A stretch of 64,000 bases of DNA from Linum tenue (GCA_946122785.1 CAMGYJ010000006.1:69255676-69319675), one strand, 5' to 3'; positions 1-12,092 are shown, numbered from the stretch's first letter. The notes: generated by a model from the letters alone, not told the origin. A program made the numbers and translations.

Positions 1-104
1 GGTAAGGAAGTTGACACACCCTCGCAATGTCTTTGTTAGTTTATCTTCACGTCCGAGGACATCATATTCATCTCCTCTTCATTTCATCCCAGTCCCAGAG
101 GCAT

Positions 105-2165
105 CAATTATGGACAAATCAGACTCTGAGTCATTCAAAAGGGAGAGAAACGACATCATAGTGCAGAACTTTGCTAAAGATTTGAAGCAATACAAAGAAA
201 AGCTTCTGGTGAACTCATTGAGAAATCAACTGCTCCCTGTAGCCAAGTTTTTCGTCTGGGATTGGGTCTTATTTATCAAACACCTATTTGACAATTAGCT
301 GGCTGAAAGGAAAGTTGAAAGTCTTGGTGAACACCTCAGAAATGAAAGGGCCAGACGCATTGAGCTAGAAAAGGAACTTGAGGATTTGAAGCTACGATGT
401 ACTTGCTCCAAGGAACAGACAGTGGAAGCCAAGCCACCTTAGTAAAAGTTGATGGGGGTAAGCCTACTATTATCCAATGAATGATGGTAGAATTTTGGAC
501 CATTATAATTCACTGTTACCTGCTATTCCAGACCCTTGAGATTCCCGAAAGAGTGCTAAATCTTCTTCAGAACAAATATGCTCTGTCGTGGAACCCAAGC
601 CTTGTGATTCCCCCAAGATTACTGTGTCTATTTCAAAACAGATCTTGTCTGACCCGGAACCCATGCCTCCTCATTCTTCAAAGAGTAGTGAATCTATTTC
701 AGAACAGATTCAACAAGATACTGAACAACTTGCTCCAGTAAGTTTTCCATTCTTGTCTCTTTCCTGTCATAAAATCTAACTTGTCTCAATAACTTGGTGT
801 GAGAAGTTAGGTGAGCTTTCTTCTCTTTTCCAGATGAATGCAGCCAATTGCTCTCAAAGCATTAGCAGCCATCAAGAATCCAGCATCAATGAAGTACATG
901 ACCAGGACGTATGTTCTCCTATAAACCTTCGTTCTAAATAAAAACAAAGCTCAATTGCTATCCTAGAAGAATAACATGCATTTGCGTTACTCAGATTCAG
1001 AATCAACCAGTCTCAGAAGCCTTTTCATTTAGTTTATAACCCCCCGATCATTACATGCTTACCCGAGTTCCGCTTTGTTTCATCAAGCAACCTAGTCCTT
1101 GGACGTGCCATTCTCGTGTAACAATGAACTCGGAATAAGAAAGTAGTTGATATGCCTTACTGACACATGGCATACTTTGTTTGAGCTGTCAGGCAGCTGA
1201 AGACCAAATGCTGACTACATCTGGGGACCTTCGATGCGTAAAGGCCGAATGTCTTGATCTTGAGCAGGACCTCGTTAAGGCTCAGCCAGTAGTTGTGCCT
1301 GGCGAGGATCCCCTGGACTTACATCCAAGCCTCACTCACTTGTTCAGAGGAAACTTCGAACCTATCAACTTCTGTTCCAGTAGATGCTGAGGTCGAAGAC
1401 ACGGTGCGTCTGGAAAGGCATAGACCTGGCAGCTTTAAGCCGGTAATTAACTAATCCTCTTCTTCCCCTAATTTAATTTCCATTTTCTATGTTCAACCCT
1501 CTTTTCCTGCAAACCTCATTAATAATGTGACCAAGAAAGTGAGTTTAACATACCAACCTGCCTTGACAATGAGTCTACACACTTCATTATATGACTGGTT
1601 GCCATTGAATCCCAAGCATTGAAAAGCCTTGATGCGTCTTACTTTTGACACTTGAGGTTCTCATGATGACAAAGTCATGAAAATGATCGAGTTGCTTCAG
1701 TACTAAGCATGCAAAAGCTTGGACCTCAAGCTTTGAATTAATTTTGCCTACCCACCACCACAACTTCACGTCCAATCCAGGCAAGCTTCCAGCTCCGAAG
1801 ATGAAGCGGGATTGGTCAGACGTGGCAAGCCAACCAAGCCAGCAAAACCGAAGAGGTCATTTTCCAACCTCCCCTCATTTTTTTCCAATCCTTATCTGAT
1901 GCGGAGTTCTCAAGTTTTTTTTGGCCCCTTATATCAGGAGACTATTGCCTGCCTCGTCTCCGTTACTAAGGGATATGAATGCCTTGGCCATAGTCCATAG
2001 ACGACGAAGTAAGTTTGGCTCTAGTTGAAATATCTAACTTAGGTATTATTACCTCAAATGCAGGGAATCAGAGGTGGGAAGAAATTGACTGTAGATGAAA
2101 CAAAAAGAAGAACTCAGGGCAGTATTGCTCTCCTACGTTTGCTACAGAATAACCTTCGAGTCTAA
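105..2165 (+). CDS. Unrecognised multi-exon gene, partial or degenerate
   Basis: Several open segments separated by intron-like stretches suggest a plant gene read on +. A first segment starts with an ATG near 111 and encodes a charged, helical stretch. After about 59 bases ending in TTAG it continues in phase at 299 with a coiled-coil-like run (motif ERARRIELEKELEDLKLR). Further segments lie near 560-738 (Ser/Pro/Gln-rich, followed by GTAAGT), 835-908 (bounded by CCAG and GTATG), 1192-1400 and 2065-2155, the last ending in LLRLLQNNLRV and a stop. The family is not recognised. A stop at 440 and one in the next segment cannot be removed by an obvious splice, so it may be a pseudogene or my exon model may be wrong. 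It could begin left of the window. Confidence 0.35.
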
Positions 2166-3195
2166 ATTATAGTCACCTGCTTGCTAATCATCCCAACGAT
2201 TTCTTAAACAGTGCCTAACCCTTAATTGTCCAGAATTACTCTACCAATAGCTATTCGAGAGGTCTACCTTTTTTTGCACAAATGCCTCTTTACTCTGGTG
2301 CTAAGCCTTACCACATGTAGTACTTACGATATTTTTCGCTCGTATCATATATAATGTCTGAGAATACTTAACATGATCATGTGATGTTGGGGCAATTCGG
2401 CTTTGTTATGGGATGAGTGGACATGTTCAAATTTGTGGGTTGGGAAGTAGTGCTTTTTTGTTGGGTCAAAATTGACTTTAAAGTGAAGAAAGAATAGAAT
2501 GGACATATTTTGAAGGGTTTTGCTAGAAGCTTAGAGTGGTGATCAAGCTATCCTCATAGTGGAATATTAAAAAAAAAAAAAATGGGCAAAACACCTAAAA
2601 TACCATGGCCCGCTTTGCCTCTCATCATTACCATTATTATGACATTTTTGTTTGGGTGTTGCCTACAAACGCCAAAAGATCCAATTGCTTAATGCTTATC
2701 TTCTATTCTTAGGATGAACAAGGGCGAGAAGATAAACCTAACCTTGTTTTACACGTCCTCCTTTGTCAATCATTTTTTTCAGACCTTTGTTTACATCTTT
2801 CTCTATTTGATTGTTGTCAATTATTTAGAATCGATGATAAATTATATTCAATTTGATTCAATACGATTTGGTACAAAATCAGAGAAGTGGAGTATATATG
2901 AGAATTACATTTAAAGTTAATATCATATGCAATTCAATTCACCAAAAGCTATAAGTTCAAGATCAACCTTTTTAAGGATCCTGGTAGAATTCCCTCACAG
3001 ATTAAGTTACAAATATGGCGGGATTATGTTTATTAACTGTGGTTTTGTACAGTAACAGCGATTATTTACAGGATTATCATTATTCCATTGCTTACACTCT
3101 TTCACTCACTCAGCTCAGTTTCCCCATTTATCTCTCGGGCAAAACAACAAACACCTCGTGGGCTTCAACGAAATCTATCCATCCCCAATTCTCCC
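2166..3195. other. Intergenic, AT-rich
   Basis: No convincing gene is seen. The stretch contains A and T runs and short open frames without recognisable motifs. The right part (about 3000-3195) would be the 3' untranslated region of the membrane-protein gene that follows on the minus strand. Confidence 0.5.
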
Positions 3196-3603
3196 TCACC
3201 ACGCGCCGAGCGCCGCCGGCGGCGGCGGAGGAGGTGCTACCTGCGGATGATTCTGTTGGTGGTGGTGGTGGTGGTGAGGTAGCCTGAACCGAACCTGAGA
3301 CGCCGGCGACCGGACCGCCACTCCGTGCCAGCAAATGCCGCCCTTGCAAATTTCGCCTTCCCCCGCCGCCGCGGCCGTCGCTGCCCTGTCGTGGCCCTCG
3401 CAGGAGATTGCGTACGTGGCCTTCCGCGATACGTCCCACGTCAGCGTGGCGACGAGGATTAATGCCACCACCGTGGTGGACGCGATGAGGACGAACCCGG
3501 CGCCGAAACACCGGCCGCGCACCATCCCGTACGCCTTAATCCCGGCGATCACCGCCACGTAGATGGTCGTCAGGTTCCCCGTCACCTTATCCGATAGCGC
3601 CAT
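3196..3603 (-). CDS. Small plant-specific two-helix membrane protein
   Basis: A single exon of 135 residues. The start is the ATG at 3603, because homologous plant proteins as I recall them begin MALS-K; the upstream in-frame extension is basic and atypical. Two hydrophobic segments, residues about 11-27 and 35-56, look like membrane helices, followed by the polar motif TWDVSRKATYAIS. Residues 86-109 carry the motif CKGGICWHGVAVRSPASQ and then VRFRLP, typical of an uncharacterised conserved family of plant transmembrane proteins. Its function is unknown to me. The C-terminal tail is odd: six histidines from a GGT/GTG microsatellite (about 3258-3276) and a six-proline run. No frame break is seen and it has a plausible promoter, so it is probably a live host gene and the only clearly intact one outside the transposons. 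Confidence 0.75.
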   Translation of the reverse strand: MALSDKVTGNLTTIYVAVIAGIKAYGMVRGRCFGAGFVLIASTTVVALILVATLTWDVSRKATYAISCEGHDRAATAAAAGEGEICKGGICWHGVAVRSPASQVRFRLPHHHHHHQQNHPQVAPPPPPPAALGAW

Positions 3604-3960
3604 CTCCTCCACCGCCAAAAAAAAAATTCTCCTTGGAATTCGCGATTCGGCGGGGTTTCTCTTTCCCCGCAATTCGCCGGAATTGAATCGATCGGCGGGA
3701 AGAGAACGAAGGGGTTTAGTGCGGCGGATTTGTGGAGGACGTGGTCGGAGGGAGGGTTTGCGAATTGGGGAGGAGAGGCGAAAGAAAACAAAGAAGGAAA
3801 ACGGAGAAAAGGAATTTGGGGATCAAAGTTTTTTGGGAAGGCCACAGTCCATATGTAACGTTGGTACAAACAAAGCGCTTATATCATCAACATAACATAT
3901 CACACATCCCGCGAGCCAATTATCCAAGCGGATAGGCACACGTGGCAATTTTCTTGAAGT
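3604..3960 (-). promoter_or_regulatory. Promoter/5' region of membrane-protein gene with G-box/ABRE
   Basis: Upstream of the minus-strand ATG at 3603. A G-box CACGTG core at 3939-3944 sits inside ACACGTGGC (3938-3946), the classic ABA-responsive element form bound by bZIP factors. A CCAAT motif (on +) is at 3916-3920. About 335 bp separate the G-box from the start codon. No convincing TATA box was found. ABA or stress control is inference only. Confidence 0.4.
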
Positions 3961-5150
3961 TTTCTTTTAAATTATTGAATTTGCTTTTGCTGTTGCTTGC
4001 AGCGCGATTCGGAAGTTCTACCGGCTATTTACTTAATTTTTTTTGTGTTAATTCTTAATTGATGATTAATCTAAGCAAAAAGGCAATGATAGTACCTAAT
4101 GCACTAAAGGACTATGGAATACATATGACATACATATTTTTTTTTATAATGAGATAATGCTTGTATGATGATCCTTTCCTTTATTTATTATATATAGTTT
4201 ATGGTGATTTCTTCGGTGCACTTATAAAAATAAGTTATACAATACACTTAATTCTAAAAGTAACATTAAGAGTTCAATTTTTGGAATTGGTCGCATTAGT
4301 GTGATATGATGATGAAACACAGGATCACAATTAATCAGTATATTACCCTAACCCCCTAAACTTTCAATTATGTACACTAACCCTGAACTCCTAATTATAA
4401 ATCCTAATCCTAAATTTCTAAACTTTAAGACCTTCAAATCAAAGTAAATCTTAAATGGTTTTTGTACAAATTCATGTGTTTTCTTCTCGGAAGTGAATTT
4501 TGACATCGTTTCGATATGATTCACCTGCCCAAAATAACGACTATCAGGTGATCGAGTACATATATAGCATGCACCCAGAAAAGTGAATGCACTGAAAACA
4601 AAACCATAGTTTCATAGAATCTAAAATAGGCGTGTTACTTATATTTCTAATGTATTTTTATAATATACAAGTTCTTAATATACACTACTTTAATCGATGC
4701 ATTCATGTAATACACCACTGTAGGAATCAAGTATCCAAACCACCCGTAAGGAATGAAGTGTAAACCTCCAAATTAGAGGTAGAACATCCAAGTAATACGT
4801 ATCTAAAGTACACCATGGAACTTTACTGAGAAGTTCTAAGGTCCTGTTTAGCATAATTTTCTCTCATTGGGGCCTTGGAAAAATTGAAAAGAGTACTAGA
4901 GAGGGAAAACAACTAAATCCTCCCAATTGCAGACTAGGTTTCTGGCCTTGGAGCTTGGTTTGTCGCCCCGGTGCCTGTCGCTTGTCTGTGTCGTCCATTC
5001 ACGATCTGATATGAAATGAATGATTCTCCTCCAGTCGTCCAATCATCGATTATTCGCTCCTTTAGGGTGACCAACCATTCGTATTAGAGCTATAGAATGA
5101 GATTTTCGAGTTTCTTAGTTGAGCTTCGAGCTATTGGTGTAAGCCCTGAT
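3961..5150. other. Intergenic, AT-rich
   Basis: No gene or clear element seen. AACCCTAA-like words near 4345-4420 are degenerate and scattered, not a telomeric array. Confidence 0.5.
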
Positions 5151-5283
5151 CATATGGATTTGCTATATTGGTATGGATTGTGGGTGTGAACTCAAGCAAA
5201 GAGGGAAGATGGGGATGTGGTTAAGTTGTTGGATGCTCCTAAGAAAGGTGGAAATAGGGTAGAGAGCTCTCCCCCGCCTCTAA

Positions 5284-5511
5284 ATGATAATCTTATCCTG
5301 GAATGTGAGAGGGTTCGATAAACTCTTTAAACGTAAAGATTTTCTTGACTATTGAGGAGTAGATGTGGTGGCTGGTTTGGAAACTTGGTTGCACAAGGCT
5401 AAATTTGTTGGGACGATAGCGAGTTTCTTCGCTAAATTGGGAGAAACATCTGAACTATGTGGACTGTGGTCTAGGAAGGGTGTAGCTTTTCTGGATCCTA
5501 TGTGGAACTAA
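5284..5511 (+). pseudogene. LINE ORF2 endonuclease N-terminal fragment
   Basis: From ATG 5284 the frame reads MIILSWNVRGFDK, the signature N-terminus of the APE-type endonuclease in plant L1-like LINE ORF2 proteins (S-WNVRG-N/D-K). A second endonuclease landmark, GLETWLHK (matching the family's L-ET--), follows about 30 residues later. An in-frame TGA at 5353-5355 and a terminal TAA at 5509-5511 end it after about 75 codons, where a live protein would have more than 1,000. No reverse transcriptase follows. LINE-derived sequence may extend left to about 5150. It is a dead fragment of a retroelement. Confidence 0.65.
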
Positions 5512-5926
5512 ATTTTTTGGTTCCAAGCAAGACTTTTGTGCATTGTCTAGCTAAAGCTCCAGATGGGGAGATTTGTTCTAAAAATGAACATGTCGCATAA
5601 AAAATCAAGAGTGGAAAAATGAGGCAAATGCATGATATTTAAGCTAGTACTACAAATTTTGAATCGCTTGGTCATTGTGAAATTAGTAATGATTGTTGAT
5701 AAAGATTTGCTATCTAAGTCGGACATCGATCGAACTGAATTTATCGTCCGATTTTTTCTTATGAATGAGTTGGTTGTATATATCATTGAAAACTTTAGTC
5801 ACTATGACAACATCACTGCCACATAAGCTAGCAATCCAATACAAGAAACTACTAGTCTTTTGTATGCAAAGACAAACAAAGTTATGGAACCAAAGCACAA
5901 GAGCAAAAGATGAACACTAAGTATAC

Positions 5927-7104
5927 GGGTTAATTGCAAGTTTGGTTACTGAGTTTATTAAAAAGATTCATGTTTAGTCATTAAAAATATTTAAATCTAT
6001 TCACGATCACTATTATTAGTTAAATGTTTCAACTTTAGTCACTCTCCGTTAGTCTCCATTAAGTTTATCTGACGTGACAGTCAAATCTGATAGTTGACTG
6101 TTAAATGAGTGATTACAATTTCCACATCATTTTTACAATTATTTTTAAAAAATTATTATTTTTAAAAAAATAATTTCCTATTTTCTACAAAGTATAAACA
6201 CCTATATCTAGCATTTCTCCTCCTCCATCACCTCGGCGCCGGAAGCAGAATTGCCGAAAACTAATTCCCGGTGGCGACGGCTTCGTTGGAAGACTAGGAG
6301 CACGAGACGCAAGCAGAACGGTGGCGGTGGTGGGTTCGATTGAAACCACCCGCTCCTGCTTTTTGAGGTAAAAAGGGGTTCTGGAAAGCCAGTGTGTTCA
6401 TCATCGTTTTCCCATCGGCGACGGAGCCGAACTCCAAGGTTAATAACCCTGTGCGATCTCGGGTCCAAACTCGGCTTGTGATCGCACTGCCCATCGCAAC
6501 GTCATCGTCAACCGGCTAAGAGGCGGGACTGGGATCGATGTGGATCTTATTTTGTGGACTACAAAAATCTGGATCTGGGTTTATCAACAACAAAGTTGTG
6601 GATCTGCCGCCCCTTCCTTGACGAGCACCTCATTCTCCGCCATCGCATCCAGAGGGAATTAAAGGGGAAGTAATTCCTTTGGCGAGATGTACGGTTTGGG
6701 ATTTTGGAGAACCGCCGGTTGCTAGTGCGAGGGAATTTCAGTGGGCATTGGCGGCGGTGGTACTGGTGGACAAAAACAAATAAGAGTTTGGCATTTTTTC
6801 AGGCATATTTAGGGATTAGGTGAAATTAGGATTTATTAATTTTTAATAATGATGATAATGAGGTGGAATATTTATAAGATTATATTTTATTATTTTAATA
6901 ACATTTTTAATATCCACGTCACTCATTTAACGGTCAACTATCAGAGTTGACTGCCACGTCAGATAAATTTAACGCAGGCTAACGGAGAGTGAGCAAACGT
7001 GAACGGTTAAATTAATTTTAGTGACCATCATTGGAATTAAATATTTTTCAGTGACCAAATGTGCGTTTTCAGTAATTTCAGTGACTAATGTTGCAATTTA
7101 CCCC
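5927..7104. mobile_element. Non-autonomous long-TIR MULE, copy 1
   Basis: Long terminal inverted repeats of roughly 200 bp begin GGGTTAATTGCAA on the left and end, inverted, as GGGGTAAATTGCAA on the right. They are flanked by a 9-bp duplication TAAGTATAC at 5918-5926 and 7107-7115 (two extra T at the right border). GG-terminal long TIRs with a 9-bp duplication are typical of Mutator-like elements. The interior (6200-6800) is GC-richer, with a short minus frame around 6208-6468, but no transposase, so it must be mobilised in trans. It belongs to the same family as the element at 56951-58563. Confidence 0.8.
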
Positions 7105-7115
7105 TTTAAGTATAC

Positions 7116-7700
7116 AATAAGTGTTAATGTCTTCCTCACACATAAGACTTTAATTTTCACCCTATCCTTCACCTTCTCCACTAGCCGGCTCCGGTCAACC
7201 CCTTTTACTTTTACAGACCCTTCATGGACAAAGGAACAACTTCTAGGAGATTGAGTATTACAGTGACTGAGTAGACATTTTGTCTCTGGTTTGGTTTGTA
7301 TTGGATTCCACACAATCATCCACGCCACCAACCCATTCTACGAGGTACCATAACCCTTCCAAGCAAGTTTATACCATCACGAACTCCTAACCCCATATTA
7401 AGTCATCTGCAAAAAAAAAACAAGTAAGTTAATATCCCCCGGCCCCTTCCTTTACACATTAGATGATAAGGCAGCCCTCTTAGAAGCATCATCTAAATCC
7501 CAAACTTGACATAGGAGTGGTGAAGCACATCATAACCCAGTCAACAAAACGGGCAGGAAACCTCATAACATTCGATACTTTTAGAGATAAAATCACAATC
7601 CCACATCATCAAAAGGTTTCACCGACCCATTTTTCAATGCACATCTTGATGATATGTTATTCCTAGAGTACTTATGGACTAACTCATGAGAAAGCAATAT
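7116..7700. other. Intergenic between two elements
   Basis: No gene, RNA gene or repeat recognised. Composition is similar to the surrounding intergenic DNA. Confidence 0.4.
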
Positions 7701-7708
7701 ATTGCCAA

Positions 7709-8238
7709 TAGGGCTGTTAATGAACCAATCCGCTCATGAACGGCTCGGTGTGCGACTCGAAAAAAACTCGTTCGACACTCGATTCGTTTTAATCGAGCCG
7801 GCTCGCGAACAAGTTCGTTAACTAAACGAGCCGAACTCGAGCCATACCATGTTCAGCTCGAAAGCTCCCGAACAAGCTCATTTAATGGTTTGACATAAAA
7901 AAAAGGATTAGAATTCATGGATTTTATGTATTAAAATTGGGATAAATATTGTGTTTTACTTTGCTAGACTTTGTTACAGGTTAGAATGTAATTTTGTGCG
8001 CAGTTCTAGGTCAATCTTGAGCTATCATGAACATTTTATGAGTTGAACTCGAATTTGGGGTCGTTAAGCTTATTTGACGAGTCGAGCTCGAGCTTTCATT
8101 TTCATAAACGAGCCGAGCTCGAGCTTGCATATTAAAGCTCGTGACGAACACGAGCCGAGCTCGAGCCTGGAAATATATTAACGAGCCGAGCCCGAACTAT
8201 GGCAAAGCTCAGCTCGACTCGGCTCATTAACGGCCCTA
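7709..8238. mobile_element. hAT-type MITE, 530 bp
   Basis: Termini TAGGGCTGTTAATGA and, inverted, TAGGGCCGTTAATGA. A perfect 8-bp target duplication ATTGCCAA lies at 7701-7708 and 8239-8246, diagnostic of the hAT superfamily. The subterminal regions are full of GAGCTCGAGC/GGCTCG words in both orientations, and there is no coding capacity. Non-autonomous. Confidence 0.85.
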
Positions 8239-8246
8239 ATTGCCAA

Positions 8247-8904
8247 CTATATCTGCCTACCTTTAACAAAGTCCATTTGATTTTCACTAATCATCAAACG
8301 CAACGGTTCACGAAGTCTGACAACTAGGATCCTCACTCTACATTAATATATAGTGTTGCAACAAGAAATCGGCTTGAAATAAAATCTTTATCTCCTTCGG
8401 TTCGGAACTTTAGGAACAAGTGCAAGCATGATAGGATTTACCTATCTTGGCAGTGACTTTGTCTTGGCTCTTCCCAAGCATTTAAAAGGCAGTGGACTAA
8501 ATATATTAGGTTGAGGGGATGGTGGAGAGTGATGAATGTTTAGTGGTGTGAGCGGTCGCAAATGGTGATGATGGGAGCGTAAAGCAAAATGTGATGCAAA
8601 TGGAAATTTGTTAAGTATTGGAAGGCAAAAAGGGGCACAAGTCATAAATTTATGGTCTAGATTGGGTGGCAAGGTAGACACAGATAAAAATAGAGGCTCG
8701 GAAAACCCGACCCAGGAGTTGAATCTGGTTGGAAATGGGCGCCCTCCTTGCCAAACTCGCCCCCATTTTGGGTGGCTAGGTTGGTTCTGATTTGGGTCAT
8801 GATTTTTTGTTGCCAAATTGTTGCATGTCCTCCTTGGAAAATTATAGTATTTTCTTCATGTCATCACTAAGCATCCGGAACTGAGTACTGAGTAGGATAT
8901 GATG
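8247..8904. other. Intergenic between two MITEs
   Basis: A minus frame of about 120 codons (8442-8816) is proline- and histidine-rich with no recognisable motif and is probably chance. Nothing else is supported. Confidence 0.4.
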
Positions 8905-8912
8905 GTTGTGGC

Positions 8913-9598
8913 TAGCGGTGGAAATCGGTACGGTATCGATATCCCAGTATCAAATATCAAAATCTCGAATATCAAATAATTTTGTAAACTCAATCCCAAT
9001 TCCCAAAAAAGTTCGTTATCCCAATCCCTAAAATATTGTTCAGTATAATATACCAAATATCACATTAATTTCCTTCAAAATTACAAATCAAATATACAAA
9101 CAAAAATACTAGCTCCAAAAACCATTCTCAAAATTGATAAAAACAAACAATGGTGGCAACACTCATGAAAAAATGGAGAAAACTGTAATAACAACAAACT
9201 AAAAGCATGTAGTGCCTAAGAAGCGAATTAAGAAATTAAAGCAACAAACTAAAACAGGTAAACACTAAACAACCCATAAACATACTACAATTATCAAATT
9301 GAGTTTGATATGAGTAGTCAAATAGTGAGAGAATGAGTTATGCATAATTAAGTGATCATCATGGTGGTTGAGAGTCTGGTAGTAGTGAGTGAGAGAGTCT
9401 AGTTGAGAGGGATAAAATATACACTAGCTTATATTTATGTATTGATAGGTATTTAGTGTATTAGTGATATCAATCCCTTGATACCTAATACAAAATAACA
9501 CTCATTCTCAATCCCATAAAAAATGAATGTATTCGACAATACCAAATATCGATAAATTTAATATGGTATTCGGTACTAGTACCAAACTTTCAACCCTA
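8913..9598. mobile_element. Probable hAT-type MITE, about 686 bp
   Basis: The left end reads TAGCGGTGGAAATCGGTAC; the right end inverted reads TAGGGTTGAAAGTTTGGTAC, so the ends pair imperfectly. The flanking 8-mers GTTGTGGC (8905-8912) and ATTGTGGT (9599-9606) agree at six of eight positions, as expected of an old duplication. Subterminal GGTAC/GTATT words occur in both orientations. No coding capacity. Confidence 0.6.
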
Positions 9599-9980
9599 AT
9601 TGTGGTTGGCACGTTGTGAATTGGCCAAGAATTTGAGCAGCATGATGTGGTTGAATTGCTTGAAGAATTATTGATACTGCTGTTGGAAAATGTTTTAGTC
9701 GGCTTGAGTGATCATCATAGGAGTATGACCCCAAGGACCACAACCTTAAGAGAGAGAAATATATTTATATTATTATATACATCATTTGTCAAGCTCAATC
9801 CATCAATGTGATATTTTGAAACTTTCATTAGCTTTCAAAAAATGATTGACCTAATTTGAGTTTACACACAACTCTTGAATATTATTGATCTAATTTAACC
9901 TCTAACTAATTTCCTAATTAAATCCCAATTAACTTCTAAAATCTTAAAAAGAAAAAAAAAAGCTACGTGGCGGGCTTTGG

Positions 9981-10064
9981 GGAGTCTCTATATTTGGGGG
10001 AATCCTCATTTCCACCCCAAATTTGGGGATCCTTTTGCAGATCTCCCCCAAATATAGAGACTCC
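9981..10064. repeat. Perfect 20-bp inverted repeat with inner palindrome
   Basis: Arms at 9981-10000 and 10045-10064 are exact 20-base complements (GGAGTCTCTATATTTGGGGG). The 44-base loop itself holds a perfect palindrome CCCCAAATTTGGGG at 10015-10028. No target duplication was identified. Confidence 0.7.
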
Positions 10065-10263
10065 TCCATTTGTAGAGAACATTTTAAAAGGCAGATAGGT
10101 GAGTCTCAATCCAGGTAAGATCGAGACATGCATGTGTATTTTCTGTGTTTTTCTTGGTTTTAATTTACTTTTTTTTTTGCGTTCTTGATTACTTGGAGGA
10201 ATGAAAATAACAGAGGCGACCGTTATATCCACTTCGATGGCTGACGGTGAGCTATGTTGTGAT

Positions 10264-10715
10264 TAGGGCTGTCAATTTGGTTTGGTTTGGTTAACCAAAC
10301 CATTAAGTATGAAAAACCAAAAACCAAAAACCAAATCTCAAAAACCAAAACCATTAAGGTTCTTATTGGTTTTTGGCAACCAAAAACCAATAAGGGCCTA
10401 ATGGTTTTGGTTAACCAAAAAACCAACATGTACTCATACACTCATATTTATTCATATTTCCCTCCCTTTTATTGAATAAACGTCATAATAATTGTAAATG
10501 GCCATTACAAACTATTAGTTGGCATGCGTGTCAAAAGAAACCAAAAAATAAAATTTGTTGATAAATAATTTTATTCTTATTGGTTTTTCGGTTTTAACCA
10601 AACCAAAACCATTAAATTGCTTATTGGTTTAAAATCAAAAAACTGAAACCATTAGCTTTCCAATTGGTTTGGTTTCGGTTAAAACCAAAAAACCAAAACC
10701 AAATGAACAGCCCTA
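10264..10715. mobile_element. hAT-type MITE, 452 bp
   Basis: Begins TAGGGCTGTCAATTTGG and ends CCAAATGAACAGCCCTA. A perfect 8-bp duplication GTTGTGAT lies at 10256-10263 and 10716-10723. The subterminal regions are arrays of AACCAAA/TTTGGTT words in both orientations. No protein is encoded. Confidence 0.85.
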
Positions 10716-11048
10716 GTTGTGATTGTTTTCAATGGTATTCTAATTGTATTTTTCTATTTTGCAAATTTTATCAAGTTTCTAGTTTATGGGGAAGGTTTCT
10801 AGTTTATGGAGGAAGAAGAAAGAAAAGAGAAGAAAGGAAGGTGATGTTTTGAATTAAAAAAAAAAAAATTAGCCACACCTCGTTGTCCTTCCCCTGCCCA
10901 CTGTTTAACTTTTCGAGAACGGGGAGAGGGTATACAGTTTTCTCAGCTGTGCCATCCCTTTGTATTGTATTTGTATGGATGATGATGTCCTTTCCCAAAG
11001 TCACATCTATCTTTTCCCTTTTAGCAACTCTTCCACTTCATCCGTGAG

Positions 11049-11267
11049 CAGTGGCGGAGCCACGGCCAAGGGAATGGGGTCCCAGGACCCCACTTGGGAA
11101 CAATTATGAGCAAAAAATGCTTAGATAATTGCTGTAAATTGGATTTAGGACCCCATAATAAATCATCTCACTCAACATATTAAGAGCTTCTCATGTATCT
11201 TCACCTTAATTTCTATGTAACCCACCAATTAGGACCCCAGTCAAGTTCAAATCTGGCTACGCCACTG
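11049..11267. mobile_element. hAT-type MITE, 219 bp
   Basis: Termini CAGTGGCGGAGCCA and TGGCTACGCCACTG form an imperfect inverted pair. A perfect 8-bp duplication TCCGTGAG lies at 11041-11048 and 11268-11275. The equivalent place in unit B (about 16425) lacks it. Confidence 0.85.
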
Positions 11268-11819
11268 TCCGTGAGACCGTGAGTCTGTGACAAGACAACA
11301 AATTCCTTTCTTTGTATTTTATGGTTTAGACCGTGGGTGTGGATAGAATAACAACACCCATTTTATTGTTACTGTCACAACAAGGGTATAATAGTAAACT
11401 TAAAAAAACTAAAAATTTAAATTAAGGAAAAGCAACAGAAAGCGTGTTTCTCTTTCTTCTCCGATCCCCAATCCTTCATATATCAATCGTCTTCTTTAGT
11501 CTATCGTTTCTTCTTACCTCCGGCGCCGGCACAGTGGCACTTCTTCCTAGCAATTGCAACAGCAGAGGAGAAAGCACATAATAATTGTGCACGATTCCGA
11601 TTGCGGTTCCACAAGCGGGAGAGTTGGAGAAGAGAAACCAAGGAGATGGAGAACGAAGGCGGAGCACGAGATCTATTCCACGAAGCTGCTCGAAGCTCTC
11701 TTCCTCATCCTCCTCTGTCGTCAGGGCTGCGCTGGTGAGGGACGCGACGGTCCAATCCTCCTCTACCGCAGTTCTCCATCCTCAGACTACTGCTCTGCTT
11801 TCCAGCCAAATCCCGTCGA

Positions 11820-12092
11820 AGCCTCAACCACTATACGATGTTTGTACGAGAACTTGTTGTCCGATTCGATATCGAGTGCGTTGGAAAAGCAGACGGAATT
11901 TATGAATCTGTTGCTGTGGCAGAAAAACTTGGTAGCGGCTATCCCGCCGGAGCTGGGGAGCTATTAGAAGATGTTGTCGTTGATGTTTCCATGAATTCGT
12001 TAATCGACAACATTCCACAGTCGTTTGGGAATTTGACGGAGCTGGACGAGTTGCAGCGGAGTCAAACAAGGAATATTCATACCAATCTTTGA
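11820..12092 (+). pseudogene. Captured LRR receptor-kinase fragment
   Basis: Two consecutive leucine-rich repeats are visible, in different frames. LLLWQKNLVAAIPPELGSY ends at a stop at 11965-11967. Then, from 11991 in another frame, MNSLIDNIPQSFGNLTEL is followed by DELQ. The pattern (LWQNNLVG-IPPELG, then SMNSLTGNIPQSFGNLT-LQELQLS) is that of LRR-XI receptor kinases such as the RGI (root-growth-factor receptor) group. No kinase domain, signal peptide or complete ectodomain is present. At least one frameshift lies between the repeats. It is enclosed by the MULE termini, so it is read as a captured, decayed host gene fragment. Confidence 0.7.

Noticed and set aside
4345..4425. AACCCTAA-like words resembling plant telomere repeats
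   Set aside because: Irregular spacing and spelling; no tandem TTTAGGG run.
8442..8816. Minus-strand frame of about 124 codons
   Set aside because: Low-complexity Pro/His/Ser composition, no motif, and it lies between two MITEs.
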